Shown here: in pieces, positions 16,524 through 24,971 of the stretch
Layout: each line of letters starts with the position of its first letter
Position numbering within the stretch: position 1 is the first letter of the stretch
DNA from: Thalassobaculum_A sp040219615
Lineage (GTDB): Bacteria > Pseudomonadota > Alphaproteobacteria > Thalassobaculales > Thalassobaculaceae
DNA length: 64,000 nt
Direction of reading: 5' to 3'
Assembly: GCF_040219615.1 (NCBI RefSeq)
Contig: NZ_JAVJSE010000008.1
Coordinates: 124,001 to 188,000 of the forward strand
The notes under the pieces: generated by a model
Told to the model about the DNA's origin: nothing
What the model saw: the letters and a program-made list of their open reading frames with translations, nothing else
Database searches by the model: none
Made by a program: the position numbers and the translations under genes

Positions 16524-17690
16524 TCATCCGTGCAGCGTCAGGCCGGCGTCGAGCCCGGCACCGCCGCCCTCGGCGAAGCGCGCCCGCCGGAACGCGTCGA
16601 GCGCCAGGCGCGGCGGGTCGCCGACCGCCAGGTCGCGCAGCAGCAGCGCGGTCATCGGCGCGATCCCGAAGCCGTGGCCCGAGAACCCGGCGGCGATCAC
16701 CAGGCCGGCGATCTCCGGCGCCCGCTCGATCACCGGCAGCGCGTCCGGGGTCAGGTCGAGCAGGCCGGCCCATACCCGGGCGATCCGGGCCTCGCGGAAC
16801 ACCGGCAGCGCGGCCGCGACGGTCTCGATGGTGCGCGCCACGCCGTCGACCGAGGGATTGACCACCGGCACCGGATCGTCGTCCATGGCGCCGTGCCAGT
16901 GCGTGGCACCGCTGGTAACCCGCAGCCGGCCGTCGAGCTGCTGGCGCGCCGCGAAGTCGGCGTTGGCCGCCCCCAGCACCGGCTTCAGCAGCGGCGGCAC
17001 AGGGGCGGTCTGCAGCACCGTCACCATCGGCACCCGCAGCGGCACGGTCAGGGCCAGCGGCGTCAGCAGGTCGTTGGCATGCACGCCGCCGGCGACCACG
17101 CAGGCGCCGCAGCCGATCCGCACCGCGTCGGTGACCACGCCGGTGACCCGGTCGCCCCGGACCTCGATCGAGCGCACCGCCTCGCCGAGCCGGAAGGTCG
17201 CGCCGTGACGCTCGGCGGCGGTCCGGTAGGCGGCGACCGTGGCCAGCGGGTCGGCATGACCGTCGGTCGGGCAGAACGAGGCGGACAGCACGGTCGGCGC
17301 GACCGCCGGGGCGACCGACCGCACCGCGTCGTTGCCGTCCAGATAGGTCAGGTCGAGCCCGGCCGCGCACTGGTCGTCGACCAGCCGCCGGATCACCCCG
17401 GTCTCGTCCTCGGTGCGGGCCAGCCGCAGGTTGCCGCCGCGGGTGTAGCCGGTGTCTGCGCCCAGCTCTTCCGCCAGCGCCGGCCACATCGCGACCGCGG
17501 CGCGCGCCAGCGGCAGCTCGGCCGGGTGCCGTCCGGACTGCCGCACCCCGGCCAGGGTCCAGCCGGACGCCATGGCGGCCGGTGCGTAGCGCTCGACCAC
17601 CACCACCCGGTGACCCTCGCGGGCGAGCTGCCAGGCGGTCGCGCAGCCGTTGATGCCGCCGCCGACGATCACAATATCCGGTGCGGTCAT
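16524..17690 (-). CDS. Second DAO-type FAD-dependent oxidoreductase of the same operon
   Basis: 388 residues. IVIVGGGINGCATAWQLAREGH is the FAD Rossmann motif. The catalytic domain ends with VWAGLLDLTPDALPVIERAP and AAGFSGHGFGIAPMTALLL, the DAO family signature. It is a paralog of the gene at 13688-14812; the two beta-like chains flank the alpha and gamma genes. The ATG at 17690 follows AAGGTG; a longer frame upstream lacks FAD-domain similarity. Ten bases separate it from the [2Fe-2S] gene. Likely the substrate-oxidising subunit for one of two related substrates. Confidence 0.9.
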   Translation of the reverse strand: MTAPDIVIVGGGINGCATAWQLAREGHRVVVVERYAPAAMASGWTLAGVRQSGRHPAELPLARAAVAMWPALAEELGADTGYTRGGNLRLARTEDETGVIRRLVDDQCAAGLDLTYLDGNDAVRSVAPAVAPTVLSASFCPTDGHADPLATVAAYRTAAERHGATFRLGEAVRSIEVRGDRVTGVVTDAVRIGCGACVVAGGVHANDLLTPLALTVPLRVPMVTVLQTAPVPPLLKPVLGAANADFAARQQLDGRLRVTSGATHWHGAMDDDPVPVVNPSVDGVARTIETVAAALPVFREARIARVWAGLLDLTPDALPVIERAPEIAGLVIAAGFSGHGFGIAPMTALLLRDLAVGDPPRLALDAFRRARFAEGGGAGLDAGLTLHG

Positions 17691-17780
17691 GGCGGCGTAC
17701 ACCTTGCTGGGCAGGATCGGATGGCGCCGGCACGGTGGCCGGAAAGCGGGGGTCGGAACACTACCGCACCTGCGCCCGGC

Positions 17781-17798
17781 GTGTTCAAGAGAGAACAC
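17781..17798. promoter_or_regulatory. Inverted repeat in the divergent flavoprotein/creA promoter region
   Basis: GTGTTC (17781-17786) and GAACAC (17793-17798), separated by six purines, form a perfect 6+6 inverted repeat. It lies midway between the ATG of the DAO gene at 17690 and the creA ATG at 17846. Candidate operator for a regulator of the catabolic operon; no regulator gene is adjacent. Confidence 0.35.
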
Positions 17799-17845
17799 CG
17801 CCTGCGGTCCGACGGGCGGCGCAACGCTTCACGCGAGGATGGAAA

Positions 17846-18346
17846 ATGGACGCGAGGATTTCCGGTGCCTGGCGGTCGGGCCGCGCATTGCTGGCCGGGT
17901 TGACGATGGCTGCCGCTGCCTTGTCCGCCCCGGCGGCGGCCGACGAGATCGGCGAGGTGAGCACTGCCTTCAAGCTGCTCGGCGCCAACCACAAGATCGT
18001 CGTGGAGGCCTTCGACGACCCGAAGGTGAAGGGCGTCTCCTGCTTCGTATCGCGCGCCAAGACCGGCGGCATCAAGGGGTCGCTCGGACTCGCCGAGGAT
18101 ACCTCGGACGCCTCGATCGCCTGCCGCCAGACCGGCCCGGTCACCCTCGGGACCGACTTGGAGGAGGGTGAGCGGGTGTTCCGCGAGCGGACCTCGATCC
18201 TGTTCAAGACCATGCAGGTCGTGCGGTTCTTCGACGAAACGCGCAACACGCTGGTCTACCTGATCTATTCCGACAAGCTGATCGACGGGTCGCCGAAGAA
18301 CGCGATCTCCGCCGTGGTCGTCCGGCCCTGGCCGGACGGCGGTTGA
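17846..18346 (+). CDS. creA: CreA family periplasmic protein
   Basis: 166 residues with a signal peptide (ALLAGLTMAAAALSAPAAA, cleavage before DEIGEV). The mature part follows CreA closely: EIGEVSTAFKLLGANHKIVV, FDDPKVKGVSCFVSRAKTGG, GLAEDTSDASIACRQTGP and VYLIYSDKLIDGSPKNAIS. CreA (COG3045) is a widespread secreted protein of unknown function. The ATG at 17846 has AGGATGGAA immediately upstream; earlier ATGs in frame would give no signal peptide. It is flanked by flavoprotein genes, apparently by chance. Confidence 0.92.
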   Translation: MDARISGAWRSGRALLAGLTMAAAALSAPAAADEIGEVSTAFKLLGANHKIVVEAFDDPKVKGVSCFVSRAKTGGIKGSLGLAEDTSDASIACRQTGPVTLGTDLEEGERVFRERTSILFKTMQVVRFFDETRNTLVYLIYSDKLIDGSPKNAISAVVVRPWPDGG

Positions 18347-18358
18347 GCGGGGCGGCCC

Positions 18359-19684
18359 TCAGGCCTCCTCACCGGCCACGACACCGCCCGGTTCCCCGAA
18401 CCGGGAGAACCGCAGCGACGACAGGTCCATCATCGCCGGCTCGCCCCGGATCATGCCGGCCATCGCCTTGCCGAGGCCGGGCCCGATCCCGAAGCCGTGG
18501 CCGGACAGCCCGGTGGCGATGAACAGCCCGGGGATCGCGTCGACAGGGCCGAAGGCCGGCACCTCGTCGGGCGTCACGTCGATCATGCCGGCCCAGCGCT
18601 CGACCGGCCTGGCGTCGGCGAGCTGCGGGTACAGCGACCGGGCCGCCCGCATGACGTCGTCGAGCAGCGCATGGTCGGGCTCCGGGTCCCAGGTCCGGGT
18701 CGCCTCGAACGGGCTCATCTGGTCCTCGCGCCAGCTGCGCTGGCCGAGCGCGTCGAAGAACGGCCGGCCGAACCGCAGCTTGATGTTTCGCCATTCCCGG
18801 CGCAGCACCGGGGTGAAGGCGCGGAAATGCGTGAACGCCGCCGGGATGACGTCGAATCGCGAGGCGCCGCTGCGCGCGATCGTGTAGCCGCCGTCCTGGC
18901 GCGGCCGGATCGAGGCCGAGACCCCGCCGAAGGTGCTCTCCGAGAGCCGCGGCGCCGGCGTGGTGCGCTGCACCGACGACTTCACCGCCAGCTGCGGCAG
19001 CGACAGCCCGATATTCTCCAGGAACGGCCGGGACCAGACGCCGCCGGCCAGCACCACCGACCGGCAGGCGATCCGGCCGTGCTCGGTCACCACGCCGGCA
19101 ATCCGGCCGCCCTCGCGGTCGACGGTGCGCACGGCGGTCCGCTCCAGCACGACGGCGCCGAGCTTCTCGGCGGCGCGGGCGATCGCCGGGACCGCCTTGG
19201 CCGGTTCGGCGCGGGCGTCGCTCGGTGTGTGCAGGGCCCCCAGGAACCGCCGGTCGGTGCGGCCCAGCATGGCGTCGACCTCGGCCGGGCTCAGCATCCG
19301 GCTGTCGAGCTGGAACGGCCGCGCGCTCTCCAGCCAGGCCTCGTGGCGGGCCAGGTCCTTGGCGGTCTCGGCGAGGTAGGTGACGCCGCCGACCGCGAAG
19401 CCGATGTCCTCGTCGAGGTCGGCGACGATCTGGTGCCAGCACCGCATGCTCTCGATCATCAGCGGCAGCTCGCGGACGTCGCGGCCCTGCTTGCGGACCC
19501 AGCCCCAGTTCCGCGACGACTGCTCGCCGGCGATCCGGCCCTTCTCGCACAGCACCACCGAGACCCCGGCGCGGGCCAGGTAGTAGGCGGTGCTGACGCC
19601 GGCGACGCCGCCGCCGATCACCACCACGTCGGCGGAGGCGGGAAGGGCGCGGCCCGGGGCGTTGGCGGCGGTCGATGACGGCAC
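18359..19684 (-). CDS. DAO-type FAD-dependent oxidoreductase
   Basis: 441 residues. The FAD motif VVVIGGGVAGVSTAYYLARAG starts near residue 20. EQSSRNWGWVRKQGRD is the segment next to the flavin in GlcD/YgaF-like oxidases, and the end RWAGMIDVTPDEVPAFGP with TGLSGHGFGIGPGLGK is the DAO signature. The GTG at 19684 is chosen because GAGGA lies five bases upstream; the frame runs further but without similarity. It is divergent from the amidohydrolase gene with 148 bases between, suggesting shared control of one pathway. Substrate unknown. Confidence 0.9.
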   Translation of the reverse strand: MPSSTAANAPGRALPASADVVVIGGGVAGVSTAYYLARAGVSVVLCEKGRIAGEQSSRNWGWVRKQGRDVRELPLMIESMRCWHQIVADLDEDIGFAVGGVTYLAETAKDLARHEAWLESARPFQLDSRMLSPAEVDAMLGRTDRRFLGALHTPSDARAEPAKAVPAIARAAEKLGAVVLERTAVRTVDREGGRIAGVVTEHGRIACRSVVLAGGVWSRPFLENIGLSLPQLAVKSSVQRTTPAPRLSESTFGGVSASIRPRQDGGYTIARSGASRFDVIPAAFTHFRAFTPVLRREWRNIKLRFGRPFFDALGQRSWREDQMSPFEATRTWDPEPDHALLDDVMRAARSLYPQLADARPVERWAGMIDVTPDEVPAFGPVDAIPGLFIATGLSGHGFGIGPGLGKAMAGMIRGEPAMMDLSSLRFSRFGEPGGVVAGEEA

Positions 19685-19832
19685 GGGATCCTCGGGGGCT
19701 GGCGGGGCGGGAGGGCGAAATCTTGCGGACCCAGGAGAATCCGGGGCGACGATGGAATAATGTGCGAGCCTACGCGGCCTGGAAAGGCCGATGTTGCACC
19801 GCGGAACAGCCTGGCAGACCGGAGAAGCACCA

Positions 19833-21281
19833 ATGGCCGACATCCTCGTCGTCAACGGAGTCGTCGTCACCGTCGACCCCGAACGCAGGGTGATCGAGGA
19901 CGGCGCGGTGGCGATCGCCGGCGACCGCATCGTCGCGGTCGGACCGGCCGCCGAGGTGACGGCGGCGCATCCCGCACCTCGGGTGATCGACGCCCGCGGC
20001 AAGGCGGTGCTGCCCGGGCTGGTCGACGGCCACGCCCATGCCGGGCACGGGCTGATCAAGACCATGGGCGGCGGCCGGGGCGCGCTGTGGTACGAGGCCT
20101 GCGAGACCGTCTACACGGTGGCGTCGACCGAGGCGTTCTGGCGGGCCGAGGCCGAGCTGGCGGCGCTGGAGCGGCTGACCTTCGGGGTCACCACCGGGGT
20201 CTCGCTGCTGGGCGGCGGCGACACCATCCTGCGCACCGACGACCCGGCCTATGGCGACGCTCACTGCGCCGGGGTGGCGGCGGTCGGGACCCGCTCGGTG
20301 GTCGCGGTCGGCCCGACCCGGCCGCCGCATCCGCGGCGCTATGCCGATCCCGAACGCGGGACCGAGCGGCTGGTCGGCTTCGACGACCAGATGGCGACCT
20401 GCCGGGCGCTGATCGACCGCTGGCACGGCAGCCATGGCGACCGGTTGCGGATCGCGCTGATCACCCCGACCCTGCGCGACGAGCATGTGAGCGGACTGGA
20501 ACCGGGCGACCTGGCGGCGGCCCGCGACCAGGCCCGGTCGGTGCGGGCGCTGTCGCGCGAGCGCGGCCTGTTGTTCACCCAGGACGGCCACAGCACCGGC
20601 AGCGTTCGGATCGCCCACGATCTCGGCCTGCTCGGCCCGGACGCGCTGCTGTCGCACGCCACCGGCCTGACCGAGGAGGAGATCGAGCTCTGTGCCGCGA
20701 CCGATACCCGGATCGTGAGCAACCCGAGCGCGGTCGCGGCGATCATGGCGCGCTGCCCGGTGACCGAACTGCTGGAGAAGGGCGTCACGGTCTGCTTCGG
20801 CTCCGACGCCACCGCGCCGGACCGGTCGGCCGACCTGTTCCGGCACATGCAGCAGGGCATGCACTACCACCGGACCTTCCATCGCGACCCGAGCTGGCTG
20901 CCGCCGGGCAAGGCGCTGGAGATGGTCACCATCGACGCCGCCCGGGCGCTGGGCATGGAGTCGGAGATCGGGTCGCTGGAACCCGGCAAGAAGGCCGACC
21001 TGATCCTGGTCGACCTGCGTCGGCCGCACCTGTACCCGGCGAACATGCCGGTGTTCCGGGTCGTCTATTTCGCCAACGGCAACGACGTGCACACCGTGAT
21101 CGTCGATGGCGAGGTGATGCTGGCGGATCGCCGGCCGACTCGGGTGGACGCAGACGCCGTGCTGGACGCGGCCCAGCGCGAGACCGAGCTGATGCTCGAT
21201 CGCACCGGCTTCCGGTCGATGCTGGATACCCCGGACGGGTTCTGGCGGGCGGTCCGGGCGGGGGCGGAGTTCCGGGACTGA
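19833..21281 (+). CDS. Cytosine-deaminase-like amidohydrolase
   Basis: 482 residues of the amidohydrolase superfamily (AtzA/TrzN/guanine deaminase group). DGHAHAGHG gives the HxH metal pair after the first strand. A later His is in LLSHATGL and the metal-binding Asp is in VCFGSDATAPDR. The C-terminal GSLEPGKKADLILVDLRRPH closes the composite beta-sandwich. The usual GTDGAAS..LD site is replaced by GSDATAPDRSADLF, so the substrate probably differs from known deaminases. GGAGAAGCACCA precedes the ATG. It would remove an amino or other leaving group from a cyclic or aromatic substrate. Confidence 0.9.
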   Translation: MADILVVNGVVVTVDPERRVIEDGAVAIAGDRIVAVGPAAEVTAAHPAPRVIDARGKAVLPGLVDGHAHAGHGLIKTMGGGRGALWYEACETVYTVASTEAFWRAEAELAALERLTFGVTTGVSLLGGGDTILRTDDPAYGDAHCAGVAAVGTRSVVAVGPTRPPHPRRYADPERGTERLVGFDDQMATCRALIDRWHGSHGDRLRIALITPTLRDEHVSGLEPGDLAAARDQARSVRALSRERGLLFTQDGHSTGSVRIAHDLGLLGPDALLSHATGLTEEEIELCAATDTRIVSNPSAVAAIMARCPVTELLEKGVTVCFGSDATAPDRSADLFRHMQQGMHYHRTFHRDPSWLPPGKALEMVTIDAARALGMESEIGSLEPGKKADLILVDLRRPHLYPANMPVFRVVYFANGNDVHTVIVDGEVMLADRRPTRVDADAVLDAAQRETELMLDRTGFRSMLDTPDGFWRAVRAGAEFRD

Positions 21282-21693
21282 CGATTGGGCGTATGGCCCC
21301 GCGTGGGGCGGGCGGCCGGGGAACGCGGCGCGCGCTGTCGGCTTGCCTCGCGTTGTCACGACAGCGTCGGTATCACGAGAACGTGAAGGCTGTGTGCCCG
21401 GCCGGCATTCCGGTCCGCAACCGCATGGAACCGGGGAGCGCCTGCGAACTCTGGTGATGGCCCCTGACGCCGAGGCGGAAACGTCTTCCGAACTCTGGCT
21501 GTTAACTAAAATATTTTCGATTGTTCTCAAAGCCCGTCTGGTGCGTATAGTATGGAAGAGCGTACCGAGGTACTTGGCTACTGATACTCCATAGAAGCTC
21601 GGAATTTGTACGCACGGGGATGAGTGCTCGGTCCGCTGGGCCGGGATGGCGTCACGAGAGTTCGTGGCGCTGGATGATCAGGAGGGCGGGGTC
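21282..21693 (+). promoter_or_regulatory. Long leader/promoter region of the RTX gene
   Basis: 412 bases without a convincing gene. The first part contains a weak hairpin (GCCCC-GCGT-GGGGC at 21296-21309) after the amidohydrolase. From about 21480 the sequence becomes markedly AT-rich (GTTAACTAAAATATTTTCG). A candidate promoter is TTGTTC (21521-21526) or TTCTCA (21524-21529) with TATAGT (21546-21551), followed by a small palindrome GTACCGAGGTAC (21562-21573). This implies about 140 bases of untranslated leader before the RTX start. In-frame ATG 21646 is an alternative start. Confidence 0.45.
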
Positions 21694-22641
21694 GTGGCGA
21701 CAGTCGCAGGCGGAATTTTCGATACTTCTACCAACACGAACGTCGACGCCAGTCAGGGCGCGTCGATTTCCAGCTTCCTGGATTCTCTCGGGATTTCCGA
21801 GACGAGCCTTACTCAGGTCACCGTATCGACGACAGGGACGAACACGATCGCGGACACCGTCCCGTCGGCGACCTTCTCCGTGTCGAGCGGAACGACCGCC
21901 AACGTCGTGCTGTCGGGATCGACGGGCAAGACGGTGATCGTGACGGGTAGCGGCAATGCCTCGATCCAGGGCAGCGCGGGCGGTGACAGCGTGCTCGGCG
22001 GTGCCGGTGGCGACAGCATCACCGGCGGCGGCGGCGACGACCAGGTCCGCGGCGGCGACGGCAACGATGTTCTGTTCGGCGGCGAGGGCACCGACATCCT
22101 GTATGGCAACGTCGGGAACGACGCCATCGGGTCGGATGCCGGCGCCGACACGTTCTACGGCGGGATGGGCAACGACACCATCACCGGCGGCGCGGACAAC
22201 GACGTCGAATACGGAAACCGCGACTCCGACGTGGCCTACGGCAACACCGGCAATGACGTCGTCTACGGCAACCAGCAGAACGACACCCTCTACGGCGGCC
22301 AGGGCAACGACGTGCTGTACGGCGGCCAGGACGAGGACGTTCTGTACGGCAACCTCGGCGACGACACGCTGCACGGGAACCTCGGCGGCGACGCCTTCGT
22401 GTTCACCAGCAACGGCGGCAACGACGTGGTGGCCGACTTCGTGGGCGGCACCGACTCGATCCAGATCGCGTCGAACATCAACGGCCTGAGCATCGCATCC
22501 TCCAGTGATCTGCTGACCCTGATCTCCAGCGACAGCAGCGGCAACGCGGTGATCACGCTGGGCAGCCAGACCATCACGCTGACCGGTATCACCGAGGCGA
22601 ACCTGAAGGCCAACATCAGTTCCTGGGTGCAGATCATCTGA
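21694..22641 (+). CDS. RTX (hemolysin-type calcium-binding) secreted protein
   Basis: 315 residues from GTG 21694, which has a perfect AGGAGG eight bases upstream (an ATG 16 codons earlier is possible). There is no N-terminal signal peptide. The first 100 residues are Ser/Thr-rich with low charge. Then about ten glycine-rich nonapeptides follow (GGDGNDVLF, GGMGNDTIT), several with YGN replacing GG (YGNTGNDVV). The C-terminus ends in a hydrophobic targeting segment after VVADFVGGTDSIQI. RTX repeats fold with Ca2+ outside the cell after type I secretion; the exporter at 37.8-40.9 kb is the likely route. No enzymatic domain is visible, so it may be a structural or adhesive surface protein. Confidence 0.9.
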   Translation: MATVAGGIFDTSTNTNVDASQGASISSFLDSLGISETSLTQVTVSTTGTNTIADTVPSATFSVSSGTTANVVLSGSTGKTVIVTGSGNASIQGSAGGDSVLGGAGGDSITGGGGDDQVRGGDGNDVLFGGEGTDILYGNVGNDAIGSDAGADTFYGGMGNDTITGGADNDVEYGNRDSDVAYGNTGNDVVYGNQQNDTLYGGQGNDVLYGGQDEDVLYGNLGDDTLHGNLGGDAFVFTSNGGNDVVADFVGGTDSIQIASNINGLSIASSSDLLTLISSDSSGNAVITLGSQTITLTGITEANLKANISSWVQII

Positions 22642-22665
22642 TCCCCTGAGCAGACCGGAATCCCG

Positions 22666-22691
22666 AACCCCAGCCGGCGTCGGCTGGGGTT
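22666..22691 (+). terminator. Intrinsic-type terminator after the RTX gene
   Basis: A perfect 11-bp stem (AACCCCAGCCG / CGGCTGGGGTT) with a 4-base loop starts 25 bases after the RTX stop and is followed by CTTGCGTTG. The strongest hairpin in the window; it isolates the RTX message from the downstream glycosyltransferases. Confidence 0.75.
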
Positions 22692-22778
22692 CTTGCGTTG
22701 CGGGACCTTTGATATCCTCGCCGCGCGGACGCTGGACCGACGGTCCCGGCTAGGAAGGCGTTCCGACGGGGGGCGAGA

Positions 22779-24971
22779 ATGCTATTCGCGGTCGCGGACG
22801 ACGTGGTCCTTGCCTGGTTCGCCGATCTCCCGGTGGCGACCAGGACGTCGCAACTCACGCTCACCGTCGATGACCGGCCGCTTGCCCCGCCCTACGTGCT
22901 GTTCGGCGCCGGGCGGGTCGAGGCACCCGGAAACGGCGTCGCCGTGCTGTTGCGACACCCCGGCGGTTCCGGTGCCCTGACGGCGACGCAGCCGGACGGC
23001 AGGGTGCACCGGGTGGCGCTGACGGCCGAGGCGGCGCTTCCGGACCTGGTACCGAGACTGCTGCCGGAGTCGCGGGCGGTGTTGCTCCGGAATATGCTGG
23101 AGACCGTCCCGGCGCATCTGCGGCGCAACGGACCCGCGCTGGCCAGGGCCTGCGCCGGCCTGCTGGATGCGGCCGGGGTCGTGCCGGCGACCGCGGCCGC
23201 GGCAATCGCGCTCGGCGACGACCGGATCCTGGTGCGTTGCGCGGCGCGTGACGTGGGGGCGCTGGGCGGGGCCTTCCGGATTGCGGCGGACGGCGTGAGA
23301 CGCGAGGCCGGTCCGATCGACGGCCCGAATGCCGGCCGGCACTGGATCCTGGCGGCGATCGGCGGTGCCGCCCCGGTCGCCGACCGTCTCGTCGGATTCT
23401 CCGGCTCGGCGATCTGGCAGCTCCGGCTCGACTCTGTCCGTCCGCGCCCGGCCGATGCCCTGTTCCGCTATCTCGAAGGCATGAAGCCCGAGGGCGCGAT
23501 GCGATTCGTCCAAGCCCTCGAGCGATGGGCGTCTTCAGCGCAGGCGCCGAGGGCGTGCGCGCTGATCGAGGACTGCCGCGTATTCTTCGGCGGTACTGCC
23601 CGCGGGGCCGACGGCCAGCCGGTGAAGCTGTTCGGCTACGGCATCGATGCGGTGGTGCCGTTACCGGACGGCGGCGTGTTCGTGCGTGGCTGGCTGTTCG
23701 ATCCGACCGGCCGGGTGGATCGGCTGGACGCCGTCGATGCCATGGGAACCAGGATCGCCCTGCCGGAGCTGTGGCCGGTCGTCAGCGCCGAGGCGTCGGA
23801 TCGCTGGCGCAACGCCGGCCTGCCGGTGCCCGAGCGGGCCGGCTACGTCGCCTACGCCCAGGGCGGGGTGAGCGGTCCGTGGGGCATCGAGGTGGTGCTG
23901 CACAGCGGTGCGCGCTTCGAGGTCACGGTGCCGTCCTGCGACCCCGATCCCCGGCGGGCCCGCGACGCGATCCTGATCAGCCTGGCTGCGTCGGCCGAGA
24001 TCGACGGCGCGATCATCCATGCCGTCGCGCCGGCGGTGGAGCGGCTGCACGCCGCCCATATGGCCCGCTATCCCGCAGCCGCCCGGGTCCGGGCGCAGGT
24101 CCGGATCGGCAGGGCGATCGCCGAACCCCGGGCCTCGCTGATCGTGCCGCTGTACCGGAGCCTGAACTTCATCGGGTTCCAGGAGGCTGCCTTCGCCCGC
24201 GATCCTGAAATGGACGACGTCGAAGTCATCTATGTCCTCGACTCGCCGGAGCAGGTGGAGTTCCTGGAAGGACGTCTGCGTGGCGAGCACCTGATCTACG
24301 GCCGCCCTGCCACCATGGTCGTCCATGCCGCCAACCTGGGTTTCGCCGCGGCGGTCAACACCGGCGCCCGGATCGCGCGCGGCCGCGACCTGGTGCTCCT
24401 GAACTCCGACGTGATCCCCGACGAGCCGGGCTGGCTCGGACCGCTGCTGGCCGCCCTGGATCGCCCGGGGGTCGGCGCGGCCGGCGGGCAGCTGCTGTAC
24501 TTCGACGACTCCCTGCAGTTCGCCGGGCTGTATTTCGACCGTTCGCCCGACGGCTGCTGGTTCAACCGGCACATCGCCAAGGGCTTTCCCCGCAGCTATC
24601 CGGCAGCCAACCTGGCGCGCGAGGTCCCGGCCCTGACCGGGGCGTGCCTGGCGGTGCGGCGCACGCTGTACGACCGTCTGGGCGGATTCGACGAGAACTT
24701 CGTGATCGGCGACTTTGAGGATTCCGATTTCTCGCTGCGCGTGAGGGCCGCCGGCCTGACATGCTGGTACGAGCCGGCGGCCGTGCTCTACCACGTTGAG
24801 CGGCAGTCCATCGACCGGCACGAGGCCCACGGCAAGAGCGTCGCCACCATGGTCAACCGCTGGCGGCAGCACCGCCAGTGGGGGACTGTGATCGCGGAGC
24901 TGATGGCGGATGCGGAGGTCCGCTGGGGTGTTCCCGCCAGCATGATGCCCGAGATCGAACGGCTGGCATGA
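22779..24971 (+). CDS. Large protein with C-terminal GT2 (GT-A) glycosyltransferase domain
   Basis: 730 residues. About 445-700 form a GT2 domain: RASLIVPLYRSLNFIGFQ start, NLGFAAAVNTGARIARG, the metal-binding LLNSDV, then VPALTGACLAVRRTLYDRLGG and FDENFVIGDFEDSDFSLR, with the ED acid/base motif. The N-terminal 440 residues are not a known catalytic domain; a GWLFDPTGRVDRLDAVD segment near 305 resembles the GWAWDP-type beta domain found with glycosyltransferases and seen again at 41113. No membrane helix, so cytoplasmic. Its stop overlaps the GT4 start (ATGA). Donor and acceptor unknown. Confidence 0.85.
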   Translation: MLFAVADDVVLAWFADLPVATRTSQLTLTVDDRPLAPPYVLFGAGRVEAPGNGVAVLLRHPGGSGALTATQPDGRVHRVALTAEAALPDLVPRLLPESRAVLLRNMLETVPAHLRRNGPALARACAGLLDAAGVVPATAAAAIALGDDRILVRCAARDVGALGGAFRIAADGVRREAGPIDGPNAGRHWILAAIGGAAPVADRLVGFSGSAIWQLRLDSVRPRPADALFRYLEGMKPEGAMRFVQALERWASSAQAPRACALIEDCRVFFGGTARGADGQPVKLFGYGIDAVVPLPDGGVFVRGWLFDPTGRVDRLDAVDAMGTRIALPELWPVVSAEASDRWRNAGLPVPERAGYVAYAQGGVSGPWGIEVVLHSGARFEVTVPSCDPDPRRARDAILISLAASAEIDGAIIHAVAPAVERLHAAHMARYPAAARVRAQVRIGRAIAEPRASLIVPLYRSLNFIGFQEAAFARDPEMDDVEVIYVLDSPEQVEFLEGRLRGEHLIYGRPATMVVHAANLGFAAAVNTGARIARGRDLVLLNSDVIPDEPGWLGPLLAALDRPGVGAAGGQLLYFDDSLQFAGLYFDRSPDGCWFNRHIAKGFPRSYPAANLAREVPALTGACLAVRRTLYDRLGGFDENFVIGDFEDSDFSLRVRAAGLTCWYEPAAVLYHVERQSIDRHEAHGKSVATMVNRWRQHRQWGTVIAELMADAEVRWGVPASMMPEIERLA

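Noticed and set aside
21980..22390. Short tandem DNA repeats that could be mistaken for a CRISPR or minisatellite
   Set aside because: They encode the RTX nonapeptides in frame, with no constant spacer/repeat pattern.
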